Source of the DNA: Ruminococcus gauvreauii
Lineage (GTDB): Bacteria > Bacillota > Clostridia > Lachnospirales > Lachnospiraceae
DNA length: 64,000 nt
NCBI RefSeq assembly: GCF_025151995.1
Contig: NZ_CP102290.1
Span: 1,178,001-1,242,000, forward strand
Direction of reading: 5' to 3'
Both the position numbers and the translations under genes were made by a program. Shown here one piece after another: positions 25,466 through 34,235 of the stretch. The notes under the pieces are model-generated. The model did no database searches. It saw nothing but the letters and a program-made list of their open reading frames with translations, and had not been told where the DNA came from. Positions within the stretch are counted from its first letter, which is position 1. Each line of letters starts with the position of its first letter.

Positions 25466-27214
25466 ATGAGATTATATTATAACGAATTTTTCGACTTAGG
25501 GCAACAGAAAATTCAGTTCAGCCTGTATCAGTTAGGTTTACCGTCGGGCGATCCCGTCCATACCCTAAAAAAAGTCCTGGAGGAATTAAATTACGAGAGC
25601 CTGCTGGCTCAGTATTCGACAAAAGGGAGAAGAGGCTATAATCCTATCATGATATTTGCCGTACTTATCTATGCCAACATGCGCGGTGTGCGGGCAGTTG
25701 ACCGGATTGTTGAGTTATGCCAGAGAGATCTGGCTTTCATCTGGCTGACAAAGGGAGGGAAACCCGGGCGTGATGTTTTTTATGACTTCATCAAGGACAG
25801 GCTGACCGGACAGGTCCTGGAGGATCTGCACTATCAGTTTATCCGCCGCTTACAGAAGGAAGACCTGATCACACTCGAAGCACTGTTCATCGACGGCACG
25901 AAGATCGAAGCGAATGCAAACCGCTATACATTTGTCTGGCGCGGAAGCATCAACTACCATCTGGCCAGGCTTCTGGATACCATCGATGCGCTTTATAATC
26001 GGTTCAACCGCTTTCTTTCAGACAGCGGTTACGGGAAGAAGTATAAGATACCAGAAGCCCATATGTTTGTGGTCGAAGGAATGGAGCGGGTCAGAAAAGT
26101 AATAGAAGAGAACCGGAAGCGGAAGCTGACAAAACACAGCAAACTGCCAAACAACACAGTGATTGAAATTGACCGGTGTTCGCCGCTGGAGCTGCTGCAG
26201 ATGCAGACAGCCCTGACGGAGGCTGCCCGGGCAGAAGGAATTACCTTCCAGAGCGGGAAAGGAAAGCATAAATCCGAAATCCAACAGCTGCATGAGGAAT
26301 TGGAAGCCTGCGGGGAACGGCTCCTAACATATAAAAACAACTACGAGACCATGGGCAGTGACCGGAACAGCTATTCAAAGACGGATGTGGAAGCCACCTT
26401 CATGCGCATGAAGGATGACCACATGATGAACGGACAGCTCAAGCCAGCATATAACGTACAGATCGCAGTGGAGAATTATTTCATCATACACACTTACATA
26501 AGCAGTGACCGGACCGATTACAATACCTTGGTACCGGTACTGGAAAAACATAAGGCGGCCTTTTGTAAATACCCGGAGGAAGCCACGGCAGACAGTGGCT
26601 ACTGCAGTGAAAGGAACCTGCTGTATCTCCGGAGGCATGGGATCAGGAGCTATATAAAACTGCAGACACATGAAAAAAGGAAGACGCGTGCCTACAAAGA
26701 GGATATCGGGAAGTATTACAACATGATGTATATGGTGGAGGACGACACGCATTACTACCGGTGCCACGACGGAAGACGTCTGGACCATATCCGGACAGAG
26801 CAGAGCCGGCAGGAAGGTTATATACGGCAGACGGAAGTCTATGGATGTGAGGACTGCGGAGGCTGTGAACACAAAGCCCGGTGCCTGTACAGATATGATG
26901 GAAAACGGGATAAAGACAAAAACAAGGTCATGAAGATAAATGAAACGTGGGTGGAGCTGCAGGCAGATTCACACGCGAACATACAGAGTGAAAAGGGAAT
27001 CCTGAACCGACAGATCCGTTCGATACAGACAGAAGGACATTTCGGAGACCTCAAGGAGAACGACGGGTTCCGGAGGTTCAATTACCGCACGGAAGAAAAG
27101 GTCTGCAGGGAGTTCATGCTGTATGCATTCGGCCGGAACATAAATAAATATCACCGGTTCCTTGAGGGGGAGATCAAGAAATACGAGGGGAAAGCGGAGC
27201 AGGGCTTGGCGTAG
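25466..27214 (+). CDS. IS1182-family transposase
   Basis: 582-residue DDE transposase. The N-terminal domain (YNPIMIFAVLIYANMRGVRAVDRIVELC) is the DUF772-type DNA-binding region. Catalytic Asp residues are in LFIDGTKIEANANRYTFVW and in TADSGYCSERNLLYLRR; the Glu is in SIQTEGHFGDLKENDGFRRF. A Cys-rich patch (CEDCGGCEHKARC) before the Glu is normal for the family. The frame is complete. The ATG lacks a ribosome site and is covered by a palindrome containing a TATAAT, so expression is likely low. Confidence 0.95.
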   Translation: MRLYYNEFFDLGQQKIQFSLYQLGLPSGDPVHTLKKVLEELNYESLLAQYSTKGRRGYNPIMIFAVLIYANMRGVRAVDRIVELCQRDLAFIWLTKGGKPGRDVFYDFIKDRLTGQVLEDLHYQFIRRLQKEDLITLEALFIDGTKIEANANRYTFVWRGSINYHLARLLDTIDALYNRFNRFLSDSGYGKKYKIPEAHMFVVEGMERVRKVIEENRKRKLTKHSKLPNNTVIEIDRCSPLELLQMQTALTEAARAEGITFQSGKGKHKSEIQQLHEELEACGERLLTYKNNYETMGSDRNSYSKTDVEATFMRMKDDHMMNGQLKPAYNVQIAVENYFIIHTYISSDRTDYNTLVPVLEKHKAAFCKYPEEATADSGYCSERNLLYLRRHGIRSYIKLQTHEKRKTRAYKEDIGKYYNMMYMVEDDTHYYRCHDGRRLDHIRTEQSRQEGYIRQTEVYGCEDCGGCEHKARCLYRYDGKRDKDKNKVMKINETWVELQADSHANIQSEKGILNRQIRSIQTEGHFGDLKENDGFRRFNYRTEEKVCREFMLYAFGRNINKYHRFLEGEIKKYEGKAEQGLA

Positions 27215-27295
27215 CAGAAGAATGCTTCAGAAACCACAGGACCTTTCTTTTGTGCGCTTTAAAACAGGATATGAAGAACGAACAAAAATACAGAA

Positions 27296-27351
27296 CAGCA
27301 CCCCGGTGAAAAAAACAGATGCCTGAAGGCATGATTTTCACCGGGGTGCTG
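27296..27351. terminator. Nested hairpin inside the right end of the IS
   Basis: Outer arms CAGCACCCCGGTGAAAA and TTTTCACCGGGGTGCTG enclose an inner stem ATGCC/GGCAT. It follows the transposase gene and could also stop transcripts coming the other way. Confidence 0.65.
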
Positions 27352-27382
27352 CTATTTTGTATCCAAGGGGCTAAAATCCGTC

Positions 27383-27398
27383 ATTTCCCGATAGCCCC
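27383..27398 (-). repeat. Right terminal inverted repeat of the IS
   Basis: Reads GGGGCTATCGGGAAAT on the minus strand, one mismatch from the left end. Confidence 0.8.
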
Positions 27399-27412
27399 AT
27401 TTTTTAATTCCA

Positions 27413-30400
27413 TCACTTTACAATCCCGGCCTTTGCCGGAGAAAGACCTCCATAGACTGTTCCGTTGGCAACCTTACGAAACGCCCTGATTTTGTAGTAA
27501 TACTTTTTACCGCCCGTCTTTTTAGAGGAATCGGTATATACCACATTACCATTCCCGTTCATTGTTTTTATCTGCGAATACTTTCCAGTCGTCCCATCTG
27601 TCCGATAGATCTGATAACCGTCAGCCCCTGATACTTTTCCCCAGGAAATTTTCAACTTTCCGCCAGCAGTGGAACTCACGCTGTTTATACCAACCTGACC
27701 GGGGATCGGCTTTACCCCAACCGGTTTTGAACTGGCACTGTAATACGTTTTCCCATTCACCGTACGAAACGCACGCACTTTGTAATAATATGTTTTTCCC
27801 GTGGAAAGCGAACTGTTCGTATATGACAGCGCATCACCATTTGTCACATTTCTTACCACAGAAAATCCACTTGTCGCTTTTACGCTCCGATATATTTGAT
27901 AACCGCTGGCTCCCCAGACTTTATTCCAGCTCAATGCAGCGCTTTTGTAATCGCCCGGCCTGCCTGTTAATACCGGCGTTTTTAACGCAGGTGTAACAGC
28001 AACAGCCCCGGAAGGTTCACTGTAGCAGATAGCACCCGCTACTTTTCTGTAAGCTCTGATTTTATAATAATAGGTTGTCCCAGTCTTCAGGGTCTCCTTG
28101 TCAGATATCTTTATATCAGAATACGTCAGTTTACTCGGATCAGCCAGGTTTTTTACCCCTTTATATCCGTTTTCTTTACTGCTGCTCCGAAAAATGCAGT
28201 AACCCTGTGCACCTTCGATTTTTTTCCAGGTCAAATATGCCGAATGATATCCTCCTGAGCTCCCAGACAAAACCGGCTGCTTTAATTGCGGTTTCGCCGC
28301 GACAATATCAGACCCCGCGCTGTATACCGTGCGGCCAGCCAGTTTATGAAATACCCGGATTTTATAATAATACGTGACTCCTGTCGACCGTTTACCGTCA
28401 ACATATGAACGCTTCCCCTTCACCTCCGCTATCATGGAAAAACCACTGTCTTTTTTCGTGCTTCTCCATATCTGACAGCCATCAGCACCTTTCGATTCTC
28501 CCCATGTAAGAGTTACGCTGTTATAATCCACCGAGGAAACCGCCATTTCAGGAACCGCAAGCAGTGCGACCGCCGATACCACATTGCTGGACAGGCTTTC
28601 CCGCATTACCTCATTATCATTCACATACCATTTTACCCTGTAATAATATTTGACATCAGGTTCCACACTGTCATCCGCATAAGTCGTTGTCTGTTCTCCA
28701 ATTACTGTATCCAGATATGAATATTCGCCCTTCTCTGTGGTACTCCGATAGATTGTGTAACCTTCCGCACCGCTTTGCACTGTCCATTCCAGAAGAATCT
28801 GGGTTCCAGCAGTATTTTTAATTCCGACTGTAACCCTGTCTTCACCCACCGACGATGATTCATTCGTGAAAGCTTTGATCCTGGCGCATATCCCGCTATT
28901 GCCCAGATCCTGCCAGTCCCCGCTGGAATTTAACCAGAAACTCTGTCCCGGGGCAGTCACAGCCCGCGCAGACACCCAACTACTGTAGTCGGAATCCGTT
29001 GTCCGCTCAGCATAATACGCTGTATCCTGTAAAAAACTGATCACCACCGAAAACTTTGTATGCGCCATCACCCGGACCGCTTTCGGCAGCTCCACCGTAT
29101 GAATGCCGCTGTACCCCGTCACTCCGCCCAAGTCCTTCTCAAAAACCGCCGTTCCACTCGTCGGATCCCTTTCCGACTGCAGATCCGTATATACCTGAAT
29201 ACTGTACGGCACATTTGCTCCCCGCAGCGCAAAATTCACCGCTTCCAGGACTTCATACTCCGAGGACGCCCCTTGAACTTCGAATACATTAGCAAGTTTC
29301 TGTCCCTCACCAACTGTATATGCCGTCGTCATGGAACTCCCGTCGTACTGGTAATTATATTGATACGCATCTCCGTCCTGGAATTCCAGCGCTGTCACAT
29401 TACAAATCGTTGGCTCCTCATATGATATATAGAAATATCCCTGCGCTCCCCATGAGTCTCCCCAGCTGTTTTTTACAATCCAGGCGCCATCTTCCATGAC
29501 GTTACTATCAGATTTAAAATTTTCCTTTTTAAACGTATCGTCCCAGCCCACAATCGCCACCGCATGATCCGTGTACGGAGCACTGTCCGCAGGGTTGCAG
29601 AATGCACTGGTACTGTAATTCAGATATCGCCCGCCATTGTGGTAATACATGACCGCAACCGAACCAAACCGCAGGATTGCTTCTTTTACCTGCGATACTT
29701 CGTTGTTGATAAAATACGCATTTTTCAACTTTGCATCTGCACTGAACTGCTGATCCTCCGTAAACGGCGGCAAATCTTCATACGCCCATGTATACGGCGC
29801 ATCCTGCTCAGATTCTGTCCCGGTCCAATTAGCAAATGCAAAAGCGCTCATTAACAGATTACCACCGTTTGAACGGTAATCATATCCCTCTTCAGGGATA
29901 TTTATATCCCCTTCCGTCAGATTCAGAGGGTCCGTCCATCTGTTATAGAAATAGTATGCCGTGTGAAGTTCTGACAGGTCTGCATTTTGAGCATCTGCCA
30001 TTTGGTTCATAATCAGTGAGGTTTCAGCCACCGTATCTATCGCAAAAGCCCAGCACGTATCAAATGGATTTTGGTTTCTTACCGGCGTGATATAGCCATA
30101 GTCTCTGGAATCATAACGCTCAGGCAGTACCGAGCGAGTCCGGTATGTGTACCTCACAGCTTCCGGCTCGGGTTCTGTATTGATCCGCCTCCTCAAATAA
30201 GGCTCCATTGCTTTCTGCCCGGCAATTTCTTCTTCTGTCATAGGCCGATCATAAATATAGTCCAGTTCTCCCTGATTCTCTCTTTTGTTTTCGTCCCCGG
30301 ATTCTCCTTCTGTTTCCGGCTGCTCTGCAATATCCTGCGCTTCAACGCTGGTGTCATCTGTTTCCGGCGTTATTTCACTTTGAACTGATATTTCCGGCAA

Positions 30401-30499
30401 TACCTCGATTTGCTCCGACGCTTCTACCCCCACCAGAGGACTTATCAGCACCATAAAACCAAACAGCCATAATATGATTCTTATTCTTCCTCGTTTCAC
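27413..30499 (-). CDS. Secreted papain-like (C1) cysteine protease with Fn3-like repeats
   Basis: 1028 residues. A signal peptide (IILWLFGFMVLISPLVGVEAS) is followed by an acidic linker, then a C1A peptidase domain from about residue 125: QNPFDTCWAFA gives the catalytic Cys (about 149), TDHAVAIVGWDD the His (about 312) and IVKNSWGDSWG the Asn (about 344). A beta-rich domain of about 180 residues follows, as in other clostridial C1 enzymes. The C-terminal half holds five fibronectin-III-like repeats with the recurring G-A-x-G-Y-x-I-Y-R-S and TYYYKIRAF patterns. No LPXTG or surface-layer anchor is visible. The start is GTG at 30499, seven bases after AGGAGG. It likely degrades extracellular protein. 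Confidence 0.9.
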   Translation of the reverse strand: MKRGRIRIILWLFGFMVLISPLVGVEASEQIEVLPEISVQSEITPETDDTSVEAQDIAEQPETEGESGDENKRENQGELDYIYDRPMTEEEIAGQKAMEPYLRRRINTEPEPEAVRYTYRTRSVLPERYDSRDYGYITPVRNQNPFDTCWAFAIDTVAETSLIMNQMADAQNADLSELHTAYYFYNRWTDPLNLTEGDINIPEEGYDYRSNGGNLLMSAFAFANWTGTESEQDAPYTWAYEDLPPFTEDQQFSADAKLKNAYFINNEVSQVKEAILRFGSVAVMYYHNGGRYLNYSTSAFCNPADSAPYTDHAVAIVGWDDTFKKENFKSDSNVMEDGAWIVKNSWGDSWGAQGYFYISYEEPTICNVTALEFQDGDAYQYNYQYDGSSMTTAYTVGEGQKLANVFEVQGASSEYEVLEAVNFALRGANVPYSIQVYTDLQSERDPTSGTAVFEKDLGGVTGYSGIHTVELPKAVRVMAHTKFSVVISFLQDTAYYAERTTDSDYSSWVSARAVTAPGQSFWLNSSGDWQDLGNSGICARIKAFTNESSSVGEDRVTVGIKNTAGTQILLEWTVQSGAEGYTIYRSTTEKGEYSYLDTVIGEQTTTYADDSVEPDVKYYYRVKWYVNDNEVMRESLSSNVVSAVALLAVPEMAVSSVDYNSVTLTWGESKGADGCQIWRSTKKDSGFSMIAEVKGKRSYVDGKRSTGVTYYYKIRVFHKLAGRTVYSAGSDIVAAKPQLKQPVLSGSSGGYHSAYLTWKKIEGAQGYCIFRSSSKENGYKGVKNLADPSKLTYSDIKISDKETLKTGTTYYYKIRAYRKVAGAICYSEPSGAVAVTPALKTPVLTGRPGDYKSAALSWNKVWGASGYQIYRSVKATSGFSVVRNVTNGDALSYTNSSLSTGKTYYYKVRAFRTVNGKTYYSASSKPVGVKPIPGQVGINSVSSTAGGKLKISWGKVSGADGYQIYRTDGTTGKYSQIKTMNGNGNVVYTDSSKKTGGKKYYYKIRAFRKVANGTVYGGLSPAKAGIVK

Positions 30500-30550
30500 C
30501 AAATCCCCTCCTTACTTTGACTTGAGTATACCATACAGACCGCGCACGGA

Positions 30551-30588
30551 AAAGAAAAAGCTTTGGAAACATCATTTCCAAAGCTTTT
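30551..30588 (-). terminator. Terminator of the tRNA operon
   Basis: Minus-strand hairpin AAGCTTTGGAAA/TTTCCAAAGCTT followed by TTTCTTTTCC, directly after tRNA-Lys. Confidence 0.85.
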
Positions 30589-30592
30589 GCTA

Positions 30593-30665
30593 TGAGACAT
30601 CGGGGATTCGAACCCCGGACAACTTGATTAAAAGTCAAGTGCTCTACCAACTGAGCTAATATCCC
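30593..30665 (-). tRNA. tRNA-Lys (anticodon UUU)
   Basis: 73 bases, last gene of a six-tRNA transcript. Anticodon arm CTTGA-CTTTTAA-TCAAG gives UUU. The T arm is GGGGTTCGAATCCCC. Confidence 0.93.
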
Positions 30666-30719
30666 ACAATATTCAATTGTCTAACAGGAATGCAGAACCT
30701 CATGTCCTGCATTCCCAAA

Positions 30720-30791
30720 CTGGGCTAGCTGGATTTGAACCAGCGAATGCAGGAGTCAAAGTCCTGTGCCTTACCGCTTGGCGATAGCCCA
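30720..30791 (-). tRNA. tRNA-Gln (anticodon UUG)
   Basis: 72 bases. Acceptor TGGGCTA/TAGCCCA; anticodon arm CAGGA-CTTTGAC-TCCTG gives UUG. Confidence 0.93.
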
Positions 30792-30799
30792 TTAGATAA

Positions 30800-30873
30800 G
30801 GTGGATAAAGGGATTCGAACCCTTGGCCTCCAGAGCCACAATCTGGCGCGCTAACCAACTGCGCTATACCCAC
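30800..30873 (-). tRNA. tRNA-His (anticodon GUG)
   Basis: 74 bases. Anticodon arm CCAGA-TTGTGGC-TCTGG gives GUG; the acceptor begins GTGGGTA and the discriminator is C, as expected for tRNA-His. Confidence 0.93.
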
Positions 30874-30878
30874 CATAA

Positions 30879-30952
<74 letters not shown>

Positions 30953-30955
30953 GTA

Positions 30956-31026
30956 AGCGGGTGATGGGAATCGAACCCACGTATCTAGCTTGGAAGGCTA
31001 GTGTTCTACCATTGAACTACACCCGC
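30956..31026 (-). tRNA. tRNA-Gly (anticodon UCC)
   Basis: 71 bases. Anticodon arm CTAGC-CTTCCAA-GCTAG gives UCC. Acceptor GCGGGTG/CACCCGC. Confidence 0.93.
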
Positions 31027-31065
31027 ATATCGGCTGCTATCTTGTTGTCATAGTCGATACAACAG

Positions 31066-31140
31066 TCGGGGTGACAGGATTCGAACCTGCGGCCTCCTGG
31101 TCCCAAACCAGGCGCTCTAGCCAAGCTGAGCCACACCCCG
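31066..31140 (-). tRNA. tRNA-Pro (anticodon UGG)
   Basis: 75 bases, first gene of the tRNA transcript. Anticodon arm CCTGG-TTTGGGA-CCAGG gives UGG. Acceptor CGGGGTG/CACCCCG. Confidence 0.93.
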
Positions 31141-31193
31141 ATATTGCTTTTGTAATTGTTGTATTTATGCGTTTTTTGCCTGACGCAAGGTAT

Positions 31194-31222
31194 ATTATAT
31201 TATATGCCCCAGCAAATGTCAA
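31194..31222 (-). promoter_or_regulatory. Promoter of the six-tRNA operon
   Basis: Minus-strand TTGACA (31217-31222) and TATAAT (31194-31199), 17-base spacer, about 54 bases before tRNA-Pro. Confidence 0.85.
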
Positions 31223-31270
31223 CACTTTTTTCATACTATTTTTTCGCTTATTTTCCAGCAGTTTTCTACT

Positions 31271-31753
31271 CTATCCGAGGTATCTCGTCGTACAGTGGAA
31301 TTCCCCGTTCTCATTCAGCTCCATGATCATAAAGCTGGGCTTTCTGCCCGCCTGTCTCGGATAAGCCAGACTGCCTGGATTCAAAACTGCAATGTTGTCC
31401 GATATCTCACAACACGGCTTATGTGTATGGCCAAACACCACAATGTCCGCTTTGCGGCTTTCCCCTTCTTCCTTGATCATTTCAGTTCCCATCGATACCC
31501 CATAATAATGTCCGTGCGTAAGAAATATCTGCTTCCCTCCCAGTTCAAACTCCATTTCGCGATCCAGTACACTGAAGTAGTCATTGTTACCCGCTACAAT
31601 ATACGAAGGACATTCTGCCAGCTCCGCAATATAATCCTCTTCTCCCTCTACATCGCCGCAGTGAATCAGAGCATCAATCGGCCAGATTCTCTCCAGCACC
31701 CCCGACAGATTCTCTGCATGTCCATGCGTATCACTTATGATCAGTACCCTCAT
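31271..31753 (-). CDS. Metallophosphoesterase, YfcE/MJ0936 family
   Basis: 160-residue phosphodiesterase. Metal-binding motifs appear in order: ISDTHGH near the start, HCGDVEGEED, AGNNDYF, THGHYYGV and FGHTHKP. This set and the short length fit the YfcE-type cytosolic phosphodiesterases acting on small phosphodiesters; the natural substrate is not known. I use the ATG at 31753; a TTG overlapping the rdgB stop would add three residues. It is co-transcribed behind rdgB. Confidence 0.9.
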   Translation of the reverse strand: MRVLIISDTHGHAENLSGVLERIWPIDALIHCGDVEGEEDYIAELAECPSYIVAGNNDYFSVLDREMEFELGGKQIFLTHGHYYGVSMGTEMIKEEGESRKADIVVFGHTHKPCCEISDNIAVLNPGSLAYPRQAGRKPSFMIMELNENGEFHCTTRYLG

Positions 31754-31758
31754 TGATT

Positions 31759-32358
31759 TCAACCCACTTTTCTTGATTTTAATTCTTTTTTCATTTTTCT
31801 CAATGCCTTTCCCCGATGGCTGATTTTATTTTTTTCTTCCGGAGGAAGCTCCGCCGTGGAACAGCCATATTCCGGCACATAGAAAATGGGATCATAACCA
31901 AAACCATTTTCACCGCGCTCCTCATAGCCAATGATCCCTTCGATCGTCCCCCGTGCCGTCACTACCTCTCCGCCAGGAAATGCGGCTGCGACCGCACACA
32001 CAAACCGTGCCGTCCGCTTTGCATCCGGCACGCCTTCCAGACGGTCGATCAGATTTTTGTTTTTAATCCGATATGAGGTGTCTTCCCCCATATATCTTGC
32101 CGAATAGATGCCGGGTTCTTTATTCAGATAATCAATCTCAAGTCCCGAATCATCCGCCAGTACGATCTCATTCGTAATCTCCATAATGGCTCTGGCCTTA
32201 ATAACCGCATTTTCCTCAAACGTAGCACCGTCTTCCACGATATCAGCCGTTATACCGGCTTCTTTCATAGAGACAACTTCTACGTTCAAATCGCTCAGAA
32301 TCTCTCTGATCTCTTTCATTTTCCCCGAGTTTCCCGTAGCAAATATTATTCTTCTCAT
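31759..32358 (-). CDS. rdgB: XTP/dITP diphosphatase (HAM1 family)
   Basis: 199-residue house-cleaning enzyme that hydrolyses non-canonical purine nucleotides such as XTP and dITP to monophosphates. The substrate loop FATGNSGKMKEI opens the protein; VLADDSGLEIDYL holds the metal site; GYDPIFYVPEYGCSTAEL and SHRGKALRKM complete the family pattern. The ATG at 32358 is used, with AAGGGA upstream; a TTG seven codons earlier is less likely. The gene lies 24 bases after the methyltransferase gene and overlaps or abuts the phosphodiesterase gene, so the three probably form an operon. Confidence 0.95.
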   Translation of the reverse strand: MRRIIFATGNSGKMKEIREILSDLNVEVVSMKEAGITADIVEDGATFEENAVIKARAIMEITNEIVLADDSGLEIDYLNKEPGIYSARYMGEDTSYRIKNKNLIDRLEGVPDAKRTARFVCAVAAAFPGGEVVTARGTIEGIIGYEERGENGFGYDPIFYVPEYGCSTAELPPEEKNKISHRGKALRKMKKELKSRKVG

Positions 32359-32382
32359 AAACAGACTGTCCCTTTTCAACTA

Positions 32383-33537
32383 TCAATAAGTTCCATGCTT
32401 CTTGGGAGGCTTTTGACCCAGAAACTGATAATAATAAGTCTTCAGCATGCCATTATAAATTTTACGGTTTCTGTCTGCCTTTTTCCCAATATATTTTTCC
32501 GCATCCGCAAAGCTCGTGATCAGATACATCGACCAGCTGTCCAGTCTCTGATAACTCTCTCCAAGTTCCCGGTATAAACCGGGCAGCATTTCCTTGTCTT
32601 CCAGACGTTCTCCATAAGGAGGGTTCGTTACGATAAAGCCATATTTCTTTGGATGGCTTAAATCTTTTACCGCACGCTGCTGAAAATGAATCATATGATC
32701 CACTCCCGCCAGCCTGGCGTTTTCCCTGGCATCCCTGACAGCACCCGCATCAATGTCATAACCCTGAATATCCGTCTCGACGCCTGTATCCATCAGATCC
32801 TGTGCCTCCTCCACTGCCTGATACCAGCACTTTCTGGGAACAATATGTTTCCAGTCCTCGGCCAAAAAGGAACGGTTCATCCCGGGTGCCATGTTCGCCG
32901 CCATCATCGCCGCTTCAATCGGAAACGTACCGCTCCCGCAGAATGGGTCTACCAGAATTCTGTCCTGTTTCCACGGTGTGAGCATCAGCAGCGCCGAAGC
33001 AAGTGTCTCCGTAATCGGTGCTTTTACCGTATTCTGACGGTATCCTCTTTTATGCAGAGAGATCCCGGATGTGTCAAGCGTGATGGTTGCCACATCTTTC
33101 ATAAACGTCACACGTATCGGATAACTGTCACCATCCTCTTCAAACCATGATACCCTGTACTTCTCTTTCAGCCTCTCCACGATCGCCTTTTTCATAATGG
33201 ACTGAATATCTGAGGGACTGAATAATCTGCTCTTAATGGAATTTGCCTTAGCGACCCAGAACTTGCCGTCTTTCGGAATGAATTCCTCCCAGGGCAGCGC
33301 TCTCGTCTTCTCAAACAACTCTTCAAATGTTTCCGCTTTCACTTGTCCTACTTTCAGCAGAATCCTCTCTGTCGTGCGCAGAAACACATTCGCATACGCA
33401 ACAGCCTCCGCGTCACCCAGAAAAGTCACCTTTCCGTCCTCAACCCTGCTGACTTCATATCCCAGATCGATAATTTCTCTTTTCAGCACCGCCTCAGTTC
33501 CGAAATGGCAGGGCGCTATCAGCTCAAACATTTTCAT
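32383..33537 (-). CDS. THUMP-domain class I SAM-dependent RNA methyltransferase (RlmL/YpsC type)
   Basis: 384 residues. The N-terminal ferredoxin-like and THUMP region (residues about 1-150) binds RNA. The Rossmann methyltransferase follows with DPFCGSGTFPIEAAMMAANMAPG as the SAM loop, split here by its insertion, and the catalytic TNPPYGERL. This matches the YpsC/RlmL group that makes N2-methylguanosine in 23S rRNA. The ATG at 33537 is preceded by AGAGGA four bases away. The specific rRNA position is family knowledge, not shown here. Confidence 0.9.
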   Translation of the reverse strand: MKMFELIAPCHFGTEAVLKREIIDLGYEVSRVEDGKVTFLGDAEAVAYANVFLRTTERILLKVGQVKAETFEELFEKTRALPWEEFIPKDGKFWVAKANSIKSRLFSPSDIQSIMKKAIVERLKEKYRVSWFEEDGDSYPIRVTFMKDVATITLDTSGISLHKRGYRQNTVKAPITETLASALLMLTPWKQDRILVDPFCGSGTFPIEAAMMAANMAPGMNRSFLAEDWKHIVPRKCWYQAVEEAQDLMDTGVETDIQGYDIDAGAVRDARENARLAGVDHMIHFQQRAVKDLSHPKKYGFIVTNPPYGERLEDKEMLPGLYRELGESYQRLDSWSMYLITSFADAEKYIGKKADRNRKIYNGMLKTYYYQFLGQKPPKKHGTY

Positions 33538-33648
33538 GCTATCCTCTTTTCCCGTTTCAGGGGCTTCATCCAAGACTGCGGAGAAGCCCCTGCTTCATTT
33601 TTAATCTATTGATTTATTTTACTATGATATCCATGAAAACACAAGCCG

Positions 33649-33951
33649 TCAGTGACCTGCTTCTGCACGATATGCATGGATACCGCCTATCATTGACTTG
33701 ACATTGTATCCTGATCTGGCCATTTCTTTGGCCCTTGCCATACTGGAGGCACCCCGTTCACAGTACAGGATGATCTCTTTGTTCCTGGGCAGCCCGAACA
33801 GCGCCTCTGTATCCTCATAGTCGATGTGGCGCGCTCCCGGTATATGATACCGGAAATACTCCTCTGAGGAACGTAAATCTATCAGCAGCGTATCGTTTCT
33901 TTTCCGATACGCATCCAGCATCTTGGCAGAAATCATTTCCAATTCCGACAT
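33649..33951 (-). CDS. Single-domain rhodanese-like protein
   Basis: 100-residue sulfurtransferase fold. The catalytic loop is YCERGASSMARAKE, with the active Cys in CERGASS; LLIDLRSSEEYFRYHIPGARHI is the CH2A motif. Such single-domain proteins carry a persulfide and hand sulfur to partners. It stands alone, 111 bases upstream of the methyltransferase gene on the same strand. Confidence 0.9.
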   Translation of the reverse strand: MSELEMISAKMLDAYRKRNDTLLIDLRSSEEYFRYHIPGARHIDYEDTEALFGLPRNKEIILYCERGASSMARAKEMARSGYNVKSMIGGIHAYRAEAGH

Positions 33952-34034
33952 AAAAAGCTCCTTTTTAATAGTATATTCACAGCCACAGAAATGAGAAAGC
34001 CTTATTCCGGCTACTTCGTCCCATGCGCAAAGAG

Positions 34035-34067
34035 AAAGACCGCGGTAGGGGAGCTACCACGGCCTTT
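34035..34067 (-). terminator. Terminator after the Gfo/Idh/MocA gene
   Basis: Hairpin AAAGACCGCGGTA/TACCACGGCCTTT with pyrimidine-rich sequence after it on the minus strand. The rest of the 33952-34235 gap is AT-rich and holds no gene I can support. Confidence 0.65.
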
Positions 34068-34235
34068 CGAGGGGAGTATAAATAATTAATAAGGGTTATT
34101 AATTTGTAAAAAAAATTTTTTGAAGGGTAAATTCTCTTTACAAATAAGATTATAATACAATTTCCATAAAAATGCAATAAGAAAGATAATAGAAATTTCA
34201 GAATTATTAACACTTTTTTATGAAAACACACCGGA

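Larger units (their letters stand above)
25325..27398 (+). mobile_element. IS1182-family insertion sequence, apparently intact
   Basis: About 2.07 kb element carrying one 582-residue DDE transposase. Ends are imperfect 16-base inverted repeats: GGGGCAATCGGGAAAT on the left and, inverted, GGGGCTATCGGGAAAT on the right (15 of 16). A short A run just outside each end may extend the match. It has landed between the 3' ends of convergent trpB and the protease gene, where a bidirectional terminator would be expected. Hairpins near both ends could stop read-through from either side. A clear target duplication could not be defined by eye. Confidence 0.85.
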
